From an uncultured Porphyromonadaceae bacterium (GTDB lineage: Bacteria > Bacteroidota > Bacteroidia > Bacteroidales > Paludibacteraceae): 23,851 nt of DNA. Shown here one piece after another: positions 6,907 to 14,666 of the stretch (position 1 is the first letter of the stretch; each line of letters starts with the position of its first letter). The DNA is taken from the NCBI GenBank assembly GCA_937898265.1, contig CALEJM010000147.1, positions 1-23,851 of the forward strand, given 5' to 3'. Under the pieces are notes generated by a model. The model had not been told where the DNA came from and did not search any database. It was given only the letters and a program-made list of their open reading frames with translations. A program made the translations under genes and the position numbers.

Positions 6907-8556
6907 ATGAGAAGATTTTTCTATGCGTTAATCGCACTATGCGCTTTTGTGGTAGTATTACCATCGTGCGGCAATCCTACCAAAAGATTGATTACAAAAG
7001 TTGAACCTGCAACATTTGTTGTTTATACTTATGATGAGTATGGTTCTCCGGTGGGTTCTGGTTCAGGATTTTTTATTGAAAAATCTGGTGTAGGAGTAAC
7101 AAATTTTCATGTGCTGGATCAATCTGTCAAAGCAGCCATAAAAACAACAGATGGCAGTTTATATGAGATAGATAGTGTACTGTGCTCTTCCTCAAAAAAA
7201 GATGTGTTGGTGTTTCGGGTAAAGAATGATAAAAGAGCTGAATTTAAAACAGTAAAAATAACAAACAAGACTCCAGAGAAAGGCAATCAAATATATTGCA
7301 TTGGAGCACCAATGGGAATGGAATCTAGTCTGTCTGAGGGTATTATATCGTCATATCGTGATGACAACAAATACGGAAAGGTCGCTCAGATTACTGCAGC
7401 GATTTCCAATGGTTCAAGTGGCAGTCCTATTTTAGATTCTGATGGTAAAGTTTTTGCAATAGCTGCTTTCAAACGTCGTGGTGGTGAAAATTTGAATTTT
7501 GGTGTTGTTTTGAACGAAGATTTTCAAAATGAATTAGACAAAAAAGAATTTTACAAAAAAAACAGAAAGTTTAATTCAGAGAAATCTGATTTCATTCTTC
7601 TTAACGTGATGCCAGAAAGAGGATCCGAACTAATCTTGAATGCTATTGAATTCGGCAAAACATCGACTTCTTTGTATTTTACATATACTAATATGCACCT
7701 TAATTCTAGTGGTGAGTATTATCTGTGGTGCGAACTCAATGAGAAAGACAATGGTTTGTATATGGAAGATGTAGATAGTGGTAAAAAATACTATGTAACA
7801 TCTTCAACATTAGCTTCCACTAAAAAAGATTCGGAAGCGATCTCATTAGCAGGAATAAAACAATTCAAGGTTGATTTGCCTGTCATAAAAAACAAGCCAT
7901 CATCAATAAATGTTGTTTGGGATGATTGGACTTTCTCTGATATAAATTTGGATAACTATAGAGAAAGTCTCACTATTGACGAATTAAGTTATAAAAGATC
8001 GTATGCATTGTTGTGTACTTCCATAGCTTCAGATCCTTCTACAACAATAGAAATGCTTACGGAAGTGCTGGATGAGAATCCCGAAGACGCAATTTCACTT
8101 AATATGATGGCGATATTTTCTTATATTATTGACAATAAAACTGATGCAATGTATTATTTAGAAGAGGCCATTGAAACAAATCCGAATGATGAACTTGCAT
8201 ATTTAAATAGAGCTGAAATGTACTCTTTTGACAAAAACTACAAAGAGGCAATTAAAGATGTAACAACAGCTATTAATCTTGTTCCGGATGACCCAGATAA
8301 CTATATCACTCGTGCTCATTATTACTATATCAATGAAGAATATCAAAAAGCGCTTGACGACGTGAATACTTGTTTATCTAAATCTAGCGACGGTGACGGA
8401 TTCAAAAATGATCCTTTGTTATATGAATTCCGTGCATACATTTACTATGCTTTGAACAATAGAAGTGCAGCGCGAGCAGATGTACAGAAATCATACCGTT
8501 TATCAAGAGACAAACAATTAGATAGACGATTAGAGCAATTTTATTCAATTCTATAA
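6907..8556 (+). CDS. Trypsin-like serine protease lipoprotein with C-terminal TPR repeats
   Basis: 549 residues from the ATG at 6907, chosen because it opens a lipoprotein signal peptide (RRFFYALIALCAFVVVLPSC) with lipidated Cys21. The in-frame ATG at 6856 would overlap the terminator T tract. Residues ~34-205 are a chymotrypsin/HtrA-fold protease: GSGSGFF, catalytic His68 in TNFHVL, Asp99 in KKDVLVF and Ser171 in SNGSSGSPI. There is no PDZ domain. A central ~170 residues of unknown fold are followed by TPR-like helices (~370-549, e.g. EDAISLNMMAIFSYIIDNKT and YKEAIKDVTTAINLVPDD). It is probably anchored on the periplasmic side of a membrane; the substrate is unknown. It is the first gene of an AT-rich cluster, with a structured RNA and terminator 50 bp upstream. 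Confidence 0.88.
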   Translation: MRRFFYALIALCAFVVVLPSCGNPTKRLITKVEPATFVVYTYDEYGSPVGSGSGFFIEKSGVGVTNFHVLDQSVKAAIKTTDGSLYEIDSVLCSSSKKDVLVFRVKNDKRAEFKTVKITNKTPEKGNQIYCIGAPMGMESSLSEGIISSYRDDNKYGKVAQITAAISNGSSGSPILDSDGKVFAIAAFKRRGGENLNFGVVLNEDFQNELDKKEFYKKNRKFNSEKSDFILLNVMPERGSELILNAIEFGKTSTSLYFTYTNMHLNSSGEYYLWCELNEKDNGLYMEDVDSGKKYYVTSSTLASTKKDSEAISLAGIKQFKVDLPVIKNKPSSINVVWDDWTFSDINLDNYRESLTIDELSYKRSYALLCTSIASDPSTTIEMLTEVLDENPEDAISLNMMAIFSYIIDNKTDAMYYLEEAIETNPNDELAYLNRAEMYSFDKNYKEAIKDVTTAINLVPDDPDNYITRAHYYYINEEYQKALDDVNTCLSKSSDGDGFKNDPLLYEFRAYIYYALNNRSAARADVQKSYRLSRDKQLDRRLEQFYSIL

Positions 8557-8570
8557 TATCTATAATAATC

Positions 8571-9704
8571 ATGAGAGCAAGATGGTTGTTCTTCTTGCTG
8601 TTTGTTAGTTTGGCTTCGTATGCAGAAATTAAAATCGTACCTTCTTCTGCATGGAAGCCAACTACTTTTAACGGCACTTGGATAAACAATGAAGGATGTT
8701 CTGTATCCTCCTCTTCTTGGGGAGATTCCTATTACAACCCGAATTGGCAAGACATGAGCAAAAAAACAACTATACAGAGTAAAGGTGTTTGGCGATATTT
8801 TTATATAGGACCTTCTGTTAAAAGAGATTGGTCCTTTAATTTACCAATATCCAACTTAAATGCCGAAAAAAACTATAGTTATTATTCCACATCAAATAAA
8901 AATTTAAAACAACAATCACACCAGATTTACTGGGGAATTTCAATTGGTTATAAAGTGGGCAATGAAACAAAAAATGTGTATTTTTGGCTATCACGCAGTA
9001 ATAGAGACTTATATTCTAATGGAACTCCTACATATTCAAGCGAGAAATATATTAACTGTTCTGTAGGAAGTGATGGGTGGAAAAACACTTACTATGATTA
9101 TCCGTCATGTGCTCAATCTGCATCTCCGCTCCTTCAAATATTCACCTATACATATGGTTTTACTAAAATTTTGTGGGGTGGCTACCTAGTGACCTCTTTT
9201 AATTCTTATGTTGATGAAATCACCTATATCAAAGTTATGGTAGGAACTCAGGCTAAAATCCAAATAGGCCAACCCTCAGCCTTTGGTTCCTCTTTGACTT
9301 CTAAACCATATGATGCAACCGATTTAATTGAGAAGGAGCAATACTCAATTGCAATTTCAAAACTATATCAATCTAATGGTATATACTACGAATATCCTGC
9401 TGCGAATTTAGCGATTTGTTATTTGTTCACAGGACAGACAGATAAGGCCATGGAACTATCAAATGCCCTTATTAAGTTTGGCGGCGAAACAATGCCGTTA
9501 GCATATTATATACGAGGGGCTGTTAGAGAATTCAATGGCAATCTACTTGATGCAATAGAGGACTACAAACAATCTGGTTCATTTGGTAAAGATGATTATA
9601 ATCGCCTTTCAAACAAAATTTACAAAACCCACACACAGAATAATTCACAAAACAACAACACTGTAAATAATAACACAAATCAAAAACCGATTTTGACAAA
9701 ATGA
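8571..9704 (+). CDS. Exported protein of unknown function with TPR-like C-terminal helices
   Basis: 377 residues, beginning with a signal peptide (MRARWLFFLLFVSLASYA) and starting 14 bp after the protease gene. Residues ~20-240 are aromatic- and Ser/Tyr/Trp-rich and look like a beta domain; I do not recognise the family. Residues ~248-345 contain helical repeats of TPR type (DLIEKEQYSIAISKLY; YPAANLAICYLFTGQTDKAM; AYYIRGAVREFNGNLLDAIE). The end is an Asn/Gln/Thr-rich linker and the tail KPILTK. Its stop overlaps the next start (ATGA at 9701-9704), indicating translational coupling. The AT-rich composition matches the rest of the cluster. It is probably periplasmic or surface-exposed. Confidence 0.8.
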   Translation: MRARWLFFLLFVSLASYAEIKIVPSSAWKPTTFNGTWINNEGCSVSSSSWGDSYYNPNWQDMSKKTTIQSKGVWRYFYIGPSVKRDWSFNLPISNLNAEKNYSYYSTSNKNLKQQSHQIYWGISIGYKVGNETKNVYFWLSRSNRDLYSNGTPTYSSEKYINCSVGSDGWKNTYYDYPSCAQSASPLLQIFTYTYGFTKILWGGYLVTSFNSYVDEITYIKVMVGTQAKIQIGQPSAFGSSLTSKPYDATDLIEKEQYSIAISKLYQSNGIYYEYPAANLAICYLFTGQTDKAMELSNALIKFGGETMPLAYYIRGAVREFNGNLLDAIEDYKQSGSFGKDDYNRLSNKIYKTHTQNNSQNNNTVNNNTNQKPILTK

Positions 9705-10885
9705 AAAGAATAACTTTGTTTTTGGTCTTATCACTAACGAGCATTTATATTTTCTCACAAAACAAGGCCTTATTTACATATTATAGCAATCTAACTACAA
9801 CAGATTCAATTCAGACTTGGAAGTGGCTAAGAGCTAACCCTTGTGAGTCCTTTGAAAAACAATTATGTTCAGAGTACAACCAAAAAATAAGAAACAGCAT
9901 CTTACCGCTTCTTTCAGATGATGATGTAAAGCACTTATTAGATTACGACATAGCGTCTTACCAAAGAGATCTCAAGCAAAATAGTTTTTACAACACTACA
10001 GCCGAGAAGGAATTGAATAGGATAAACACTAAACTGGGAAATCCCAGTGCTTTAAGAAAAGAAATAGGTGAACTTATTTATATAGATTGGAATATAGAAG
10101 GTCGTTATAAAGAAGATTTGTCACATATCAACCCCAGTGTTCCTTACAAATTATATCCATTGATTCGTATTAAATTAAAAGATAAAAGTTTTAGAGATAT
10201 TTTATATAATTATGCGGTTGAAATATTATGCAAACTTTGTTCATACTATCCAAAAGACTTCCGCGCTAAATGGATTACAGAACTTTCTAGTTCCCTAAAA
10301 ACACTAAACGAGGCTGACAATCATAAATATGAGGTTATAAGCGATGAATATGGTTGGAAGTATTTTTCTGTAGATGGCATAGTTCAAGAGAGGCTAGGTT
10401 ATGGGATAAGAGGTTTTTTATTGCGTCGTGTCTATATGGATAACATTCCTTTATCGGAAATAAAAGAGAAGACAAGCAAACTACTTACCCGCTTAAAGGG
10501 ATTGGACCTATCCCAAAACGCGTCCTTTTTGTGTAAATATATAATTAATAATGAATTAGCCTATTGTATTGGAGCAGAATCCAATTTTTTTATGTCACTT
10601 GCAAATGGTAAAAGACTTGTCATGTACTCAAACACAAACAAATACTACAAAAATTATTATTCTAATGTGATTTTATATAGATATAATGGGGGAAAGTACT
10701 TCTATCATATTAAAAACAGTTATACAGACCCCAAAGAACAAGAATTAAAGTTGATTATTGTGGACAAATATCTTAACTACACTTATTATGAGCCAAGAAC
10801 CATTTCACATAAAATCAATATTTCTTCGCCAACTTCAAAACCAGCATCTACCCAACAAACATCGAAGCCGCAATTAACAAAGTAA
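9701..10885 (+). CDS. Exported protein of unknown function, translationally coupled to its upstream neighbour
   Basis: 394 residues with a signal peptide (MKRITLFLVLSLTSIYIFSQ). The body is largely alpha-helical by composition, rich in Lys, Asn, Tyr and Ser, and has no motif I recognise. The C-terminus is a Ser/Thr/Pro/Gln linker (SPTSKPASTQQTSKP) ending QLTK, closely resembling the tail of the preceding protein (KPILTK versus KPQLTK). Its start overlaps the upstream stop by 4 bp (ATGA), and the L,D-transpeptidase gene begins 23 bp downstream. No function can be assigned; coupling with the protease and transpeptidase suggests an envelope role. Confidence 0.78.
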   Translation: MKRITLFLVLSLTSIYIFSQNKALFTYYSNLTTTDSIQTWKWLRANPCESFEKQLCSEYNQKIRNSILPLLSDDDVKHLLDYDIASYQRDLKQNSFYNTTAEKELNRINTKLGNPSALRKEIGELIYIDWNIEGRYKEDLSHINPSVPYKLYPLIRIKLKDKSFRDILYNYAVEILCKLCSYYPKDFRAKWITELSSSLKTLNEADNHKYEVISDEYGWKYFSVDGIVQERLGYGIRGFLLRRVYMDNIPLSEIKEKTSKLLTRLKGLDLSQNASFLCKYIINNELAYCIGAESNFFMSLANGKRLVMYSNTNKYYKNYYSNVILYRYNGGKYFYHIKNSYTDPKEQELKLIIVDKYLNYTYYEPRTISHKINISSPTSKPASTQQTSKPQLTK

Positions 10886-10908
10886 GGATAGTTAATATTA
10901 TTATTCCA

Positions 10909-11547
10909 ATGTCAGAATTCCCCCTAAGACATCTATTACTATTAATCTGCACCATTAATGGTTTGGTATTGATTTATGGTAGCAACTATAGTATAGGTAA
11001 CACATATTTACAAAACGGACCTGAAACGCAGTCAAATAACTGTGAAAGGTTTATCTTTGCAAATGTTACAAACAAAAACAAATGTTTTATCATCATCTCA
11101 AAGAAAGAACTTACTTTAAGAGTATATGAGGATAAGGGAGTGGACACACTTTTAATAGCTCAATACCCTGTTTGTGTCGGAAAAAACTATGGAAACAAAG
11201 AAAAATCTGGTGACATGAAAACTCCCGAATCTACCCTAAAAACTCCATTTTATATATCAAAAATATCCAACTCCTCAAAGTGGACTCATGATTTCAAGGA
11301 TGGTCGAGGGACTATTAAAGCATATGGTCACTGGTTCTTGTTACTAACCACGCCAGGACATAAAGGTATAGGAATACATGGAAGTACTAACAATGAAAAA
11401 AGTGTTCCAGGCAGATTTAGTGAGGGTTGTATAAGAATGAGGGATCAAGATCTCATTGAGTTAAAAGAAAAATATTGTTTTATAGGTGAAAAAGTAGTAA
11501 TCAAGTCAGAAAACTGCGGATTATTTCCCTTTGAAAAGAAACAATAG
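10909..11547 (+). CDS. L,D-transpeptidase (YkuD domain), exported
   Basis: 212 residues. An N-terminal hydrophobic segment (LLLLICTINGLVLIYG, residues ~9-24) is a signal peptide or membrane anchor. The YkuD catalytic domain spans ~57-200: KELTLRVYE at the front, GDMKTPEST (conserved 'TP.g' region), His157 in GIGIHGS, and the active-site motif SEGCIRM with nucleophile Cys174 and Arg176. Such enzymes form 3-3 cross-links in peptidoglycan or attach proteins to it, acting in the periplasm. At ~212 residues it is a minimal form without LysM or PG-binding modules. It is the last gene of the AT-rich cluster, 23 bp after the unknown exported protein. Confidence 0.92.
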   Translation: MSEFPLRHLLLLICTINGLVLIYGSNYSIGNTYLQNGPETQSNNCERFIFANVTNKNKCFIIISKKELTLRVYEDKGVDTLLIAQYPVCVGKNYGNKEKSGDMKTPESTLKTPFYISKISNSSKWTHDFKDGRGTIKAYGHWFLLLTTPGHKGIGIHGSTNNEKSVPGRFSEGCIRMRDQDLIELKEKYCFIGEKVVIKSENCGLFPFEKKQ

Positions 11548-11659
11548 CCTCCTCTACTCCGTCGCTTCGAAAAGGTCGCATTCTGTTTGGGCGGCGGTTT
11601 CTGTTGGGAGGCGGTGAGTTCGTCTTGTGGTTGTTGACGAGTGGGGCTACGGTGGTCTT

Positions 11660-11863
11660 CTAACTGATGATGGGCTGAGTGGTACATTGCGTCAGCATCT
11701 GAAGTGCCTCGAGGTCGTTCTGTGGCACGTAAGGGGCGAAGAGTGGATGAAACAACTCGTCGGCCACTCGTTGACTGATGCCGTTCAAAACAGCCTGAAT
11801 AGCTTTCACGATGCTTTCGCTTGGGCGTAAGGCAATCGCCATCCCCTCCGCCACGCTGCTCAT
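11660..11863 (-). pseudogene. Possible remnant of a coding gene on the minus strand
   Basis: From the ATG at 11863 the frame reads MSSVAEGMAIALRPSESIVK and then an amphipathic, protein-like sequence (LNGISQRVADELFHPLFAPY). It ends at a TAG at 11662-11660, and protein-like sequence continues beyond that stop (KTTVAPLVNNHK). It has no recognisable start context, promoter or family. The composition is GC-rich compared with the preceding cluster. It overlaps the plus-strand remnant at 11811-11863, so one of the two readings is spurious there. Confidence 0.3.
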
Positions 11864-12131
11864 GAGAGAGAACAATGCACTCCACCAGCGACTCATCGAC
11901 GAGTGCCAGACACCCCTCCACATATACCCCGACAATGACGTCCCCAACGAACTCCTCTTCCTCGAACTCTAGCAACTCCTCCCCAACCTCCAGCGACACC
12001 CCCTGCCCCCCGGCTGCAAAGACCTCGCCGAAGCAATACTAAATATAGACTATATTTTACAAAAAGCTCCCACTTTAAGGGGGAGGAAGGAAATAACCCC
12101 CTTAAACGCAACAAGTCCCACCCATCGATGA
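11811..12131 (+). pseudogene. Degenerate remnant resembling the end of a Toprim domain protein
   Basis: The frame from 11811 reads protein-like sequence (ALHQRLIDECQTPLHIYPDN, then DVPNELLFLEL), is interrupted by a TAG at 11970-11972, and continues as QLLPNLQRHPLPPGCKDLAE and AILNIDYILQK. The pattern 'IYPDND ... LP ... KDLAE' resembles the C-terminal part of Toprim domains in primase/mobilisation proteins of Bacteroidetes mobile elements. A single CAG-to-TAG change would explain the stop. The frame is closed upstream by a TGA at 11796, so it is also 5' truncated. The assignment rests on motif resemblance only. Confidence 0.35.
12074..12106. repeat. 10-bp perfect inverted repeat
   Basis: TTTAAGGGGG at 12074-12083 and CCCCCTTAAA at 12097-12106 form a perfect inverted repeat with a 13-nt spacer between the gene remnants and the convergent lipoprotein gene. 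It could be a terminator stem without a T tract or the end of a lost mobile element. Confidence 0.5.
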
Positions 12132-12144
12132 CAGGTAGGACTTG
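12112..12144 (-). terminator. Hairpin downstream of the 12171 lipoprotein gene
   Basis: CAAGTCC at 12112-12118 pairs with GGACTTG at 12138-12144, with ACC/GGT continuing after a 1x1 mismatch. The sequence shares CAAGTCCCA with the terminator at 4956. There is no strong T tract on the minus strand, so the terminator call is tentative. Confidence 0.45.
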
Positions 12145-12170
12145 AATGATATGTGTGAGTATATTGCGGA

Positions 12171-12773
12171 CTATTTCTTGGTCCAGTGGACGCCGTCGGC
12201 ATCGGTGAAGGAGATGAGTCCTTCGTCGGCACGGTAGGTCTCGAGGGCGTTGCCCTTCTTGTCGTAGCAAACCACCTCTTTCAACTGGTTGAAGACGGAG
12301 GTGTGGTCGTCGGGATCTTCGGCTTCCCAGGCAGCTTGTGCGCTGGTGCCACCCATGTTGGAGTAGTTGGTGAAGTCGGTCAGACAGTTCATCACCTGGC
12401 GGTCGGCCACCATGAACCAGAAATGGATGACGATGGTTGACTGATAGCTTGTCACGCCGTCAATCAGTGCGCCTTGAATGATGGCCCACTCGTGGTCGGC
12501 GGAGTAGCCCTCCTCGGGCGTTGAGGTGTAGAGTGGCTGGTAGAACAGACTGTAGTCGACGGCAGAGAGGGTGAGCTCGTCGCCGTTTTCGCTTACGAAG
12601 GTGACGCTCTCGCCGTCGTCGTAAGGCCAGATAGCGGTGAAGGCATCGAAGTCGAAGCCCGTCTCATTCCAAGGTTTGTCGGGCTCCTGAGGCTCGATAG
12701 GTTCGGGCTCGCAGCCTGCAAACACGAGGCAGAGTGCTGCCAGAGCAAAGAAATTCAAAAAAGAGTGTTTCAT
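12171..12773 (-). CDS. Lipoprotein of unknown function
   Basis: 200 residues from the ATG at 12773, chosen because it begins a lipoprotein signal peptide (MKHSFLNFFALAALCLVFAG) with Cys21 followed by a Glu/Pro-rich linker (EPEPIEPQEPDKP). The longer frame to 12830 would run through the promoter. The mature domain is acidic and aromatic-rich, and no family is recognised. It lies divergent to the 12891 gene across a shared promoter region and is monocistronic. It is likely anchored at the outer membrane or periplasmic face. Confidence 0.8.
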   Translation of the reverse strand: MKHSFLNFFALAALCLVFAGCEPEPIEPQEPDKPWNETGFDFDAFTAIWPYDDGESVTFVSENGDELTLSAVDYSLFYQPLYTSTPEEGYSADHEWAIIQGALIDGVTSYQSTIVIHFWFMVADRQVMNCLTDFTNYSNMGGTSAQAAWEAEDPDDHTSVFNQLKEVVCYDKKGNALETYRADEGLISFTDADGVHWTKK

Positions 12774-12799
12774 TGTTGTATCGTTGCTAAATGATGATG

Positions 12800-12830
12800 C
12801 AAAGGTACATTGTTTCGGCGATATTTGCAA
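12800..12830 (-). promoter_or_regulatory. Bacteroidetes promoter for the 12171 lipoprotein gene
   Basis: On the minus strand TTG (12830-12828) is followed after 20 bp by TACCTTTG (12807-12800), giving a short leader before the ATG at 12773. Confidence 0.78.
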
Positions 12831-12835
12831 GCCTC

Positions 12836-12866
12836 TTGCACGACCAACAAAAAAGAGTTACCTTTG
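12836..12866 (+). promoter_or_regulatory. Bacteroidetes promoter for the 12891 gene
   Basis: TTG at 12836-12838, a 20-bp spacer and TACCTTTG at 12859-12866. It faces away from the minus-strand promoter whose -33 box lies only 5 bp to the left. Confidence 0.8.
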
Positions 12867-12890
12867 CACCCTATTTCAAGCCTTACAACG

Positions 12891-13748
12891 ATGAAACAAT
12901 TTCGATACCTTATCCTTGCTACCGTTGTGCTGATGGCGCTCACGCTCAGCGTTTCGTGCAACACACCCAACGAACCACCCGTAGAAGAACCTACCGACAC
13001 CATTCCCCCAGTGGAGTTCAAGGGACTGACCCTCAACGTAGGCAACGTCACCTTCCGCATGGTGGAGGTGGAGCATGGCACCTTTATGATGGGTGGCACG
13101 CCAGAACAGACCGACGCCTACGACGACGAGTTCCCGGTTCACGAAGTGACCATCTCCAAAGACTTCTATATGAGTGAGACCGAGGTGACACAGGCGCTGT
13201 GGACAGCAGTGATGGGCAACACCATTGCCGACCAACAGGAGAAGACCGGTGCGCCCCAACTCTTTGGCGAAGGCGACAACTACCCGATGTACTATGTCAA
13301 CCTCGAAGACTGTCAGACATTCGTTGAACGCCTCAGCGAGCTGACCGGCAAGACCTTCCGTCTCCCAACTGAGGCGGAGTGGGAATATGCTGCCCGTGGT
13401 GGCAACAAATCGATGGGCTATGGCTTTGCCGGCGAAAACGAACTCTTTATGGTGGCGTGGTTCAAAGGCAATAGCGAGGGAACAGCCCACGAGGTGGGTC
13501 AGCTCAAACCCAACGAATTGGGACTTTACGACATGAGCGGCAACGTCTGCGAGTGGTGTTCCGACCTCTACGGACCTTATGCTGAGGAATCTGTCACCGA
13601 CCCAACAGGTGCCGACGAAGGCACCCTCTACGTGAACCGTGGCGGCGGCTTCAAAGCCATTGGCGGCTGTCGCGTGGCCTATCGCAACTATATCGGCGGA
13701 GCGCTCCGTGAGTGCGACCTCGGTATCCGCCTTGTGCTCGTTCCATAA
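12891..13748 (+). CDS. Lipoprotein with an FGE-sulfatase (SUMF1/EgtB-type) domain
   Basis: 285 residues from the ATG at 12891, which opens a lipoprotein signal peptide (FRYLILATVVLMALTLSVSC, lipidated Cys23). The formylglycine-generating-enzyme-like fold spans ~45-285 with its hallmarks: GTFMMGG, DEFPVHEVTISKDFYMSETE, VTQALW, FRLPTEAEWEYAARGG, NELGLYDMSGNVCEWCSDLY and RGGGF. In true sulfatase-activating enzymes two cysteines flank a CYRYR-like motif near the C-terminus; here the equivalent GGCRVAYRN keeps only one, so formylglycine synthesis is unlikely. Such lipoproteins are common in Bacteroidetes, including as accessory components of surface machineries. The EamA transporter gene follows after 15 bp. 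Confidence 0.88.
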   Translation: MKQFRYLILATVVLMALTLSVSCNTPNEPPVEEPTDTIPPVEFKGLTLNVGNVTFRMVEVEHGTFMMGGTPEQTDAYDDEFPVHEVTISKDFYMSETEVTQALWTAVMGNTIADQQEKTGAPQLFGEGDNYPMYYVNLEDCQTFVERLSELTGKTFRLPTEAEWEYAARGGNKSMGYGFAGENELFMVAWFKGNSEGTAHEVGQLKPNELGLYDMSGNVCEWCSDLYGPYAEESVTDPTGADEGTLYVNRGGGFKAIGGCRVAYRNYIGGALRECDLGIRLVLVP

Positions 13749-13763
13749 TATAAATGCCCTCTG

Positions 13764-14648
13764 ATGCTCCCAACGGAAAAAGACGCCTACCTGCGCCTTC
13801 ATTTGGCTGTGCTCATTGCTGGCGGCACCGGACTCTTCGGTCAACTCATTACCATCAACGAGCTCCCCTTGGTATGCTACCGCGTGCTGTTAGGGTCGCT
13901 GATGCTCGGTGTGATTATGGGGGTGCGTCGTAAGCTGCATCGTCTCCCGTGGCGACAGTGGCTCAAGATAGCTGGTTGCGGCGTGCTGCTCTCGGTTCAC
14001 TGGGTGTTCTACTACGGCAGCATCAAAGCCGCCAATGTCTCCATCGGCGCCGTTTGCTTTGCCTTGGTGGGCTTCATGACCGCTGTCATTGAGCCGTTGG
14101 TCAACCGCAGTCGACCCTCGTGGCGCGAACTCCAGTTAGGACTCCTCTCCGTGGTTGGCATCGGACTTATCTTCGGCTTCGACGCCCGCTATCGTCTCGG
14201 CATCGGCTTAGGGGTCATCTCGTCGCTGATATACACCGTGTTCTCCCTCTGCAGCAAGCGGGTGCAAGCGTCGTCGAACGAGTCGAGCAGCACGATGTTG
14301 CTCTATGAGATGGTGGGTGGATTTGTGGTTCTCTCCTTGGCCATCCCGTTCTACACGAAGCTGTTCCCCTGTCGCGTGATTCCAACCCTGAGCGACTCCC
14401 TGTGGCTTCTGCTGTTTGCCTCGGTGTTTACCATCGTTCCTTTCCTGCTCCAGCTGCAGGCGCTCCGTCATATCTCGGCGTTCACCGTCAACCTCACCTA
14501 CAACCTCGAGCCCGTCTACACCATCCTGCTCGCCATGTTGCTCTTTGGCGAGGCGAAACAGTTGGGACTCTCCTTCTGGATAGGCATCTCGCTCATCACC
14601 TTTGCCGTGGGCTATCAGGCGTGGTCCACCTACCGCTCCAAGCGCTGA
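13764..14648 (+). CDS. EamA/DMT-family membrane transporter
   Basis: 294 residues with about ten hydrophobic helices arranged as two EamA repeats (~5-140 and ~150-290). The second ends with the family-typical segment AFTVNLTYNLEPVYTILLAM followed by LLFGE. Members of the drug/metabolite transporter superfamily export small metabolites such as amino acids or nucleotides across the inner membrane; the substrate cannot be deduced. It follows the FGE-like lipoprotein gene by 15 bp without a promoter, so both are probably on one transcript. It converges on the flavodoxin gene across a bidirectional terminator. Confidence 0.9.
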   Translation: MLPTEKDAYLRLHLAVLIAGGTGLFGQLITINELPLVCYRVLLGSLMLGVIMGVRRKLHRLPWRQWLKIAGCGVLLSVHWVFYYGSIKAANVSIGAVCFALVGFMTAVIEPLVNRSRPSWRELQLGLLSVVGIGLIFGFDARYRLGIGLGVISSLIYTVFSLCSKRVQASSNESSSTMLLYEMVGGFVVLSLAIPFYTKLFPCRVIPTLSDSLWLLLFASVFTIVPFLLQLQALRHISAFTVNLTYNLEPVYTILLAMLLFGEAKQLGLSFWIGISLITFAVGYQAWSTYRSKR

Positions 14649-14666
14649 CCCCTTACGATATAGATA

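Noticed and set aside
11970..11972. TAG as a recoded (pyrrolysine or suppressed) codon in the Toprim-like frame
   Set aside because: The frame is also truncated upstream and has no promoter, so simple decay is the better explanation.
12876..13844. Long minus-strand ORF opposite the FGE-like gene
   Set aside because: It is a shadow frame: the opposite strand carries an unmistakable FGE-fold lipoprotein with promoter and signal peptide.
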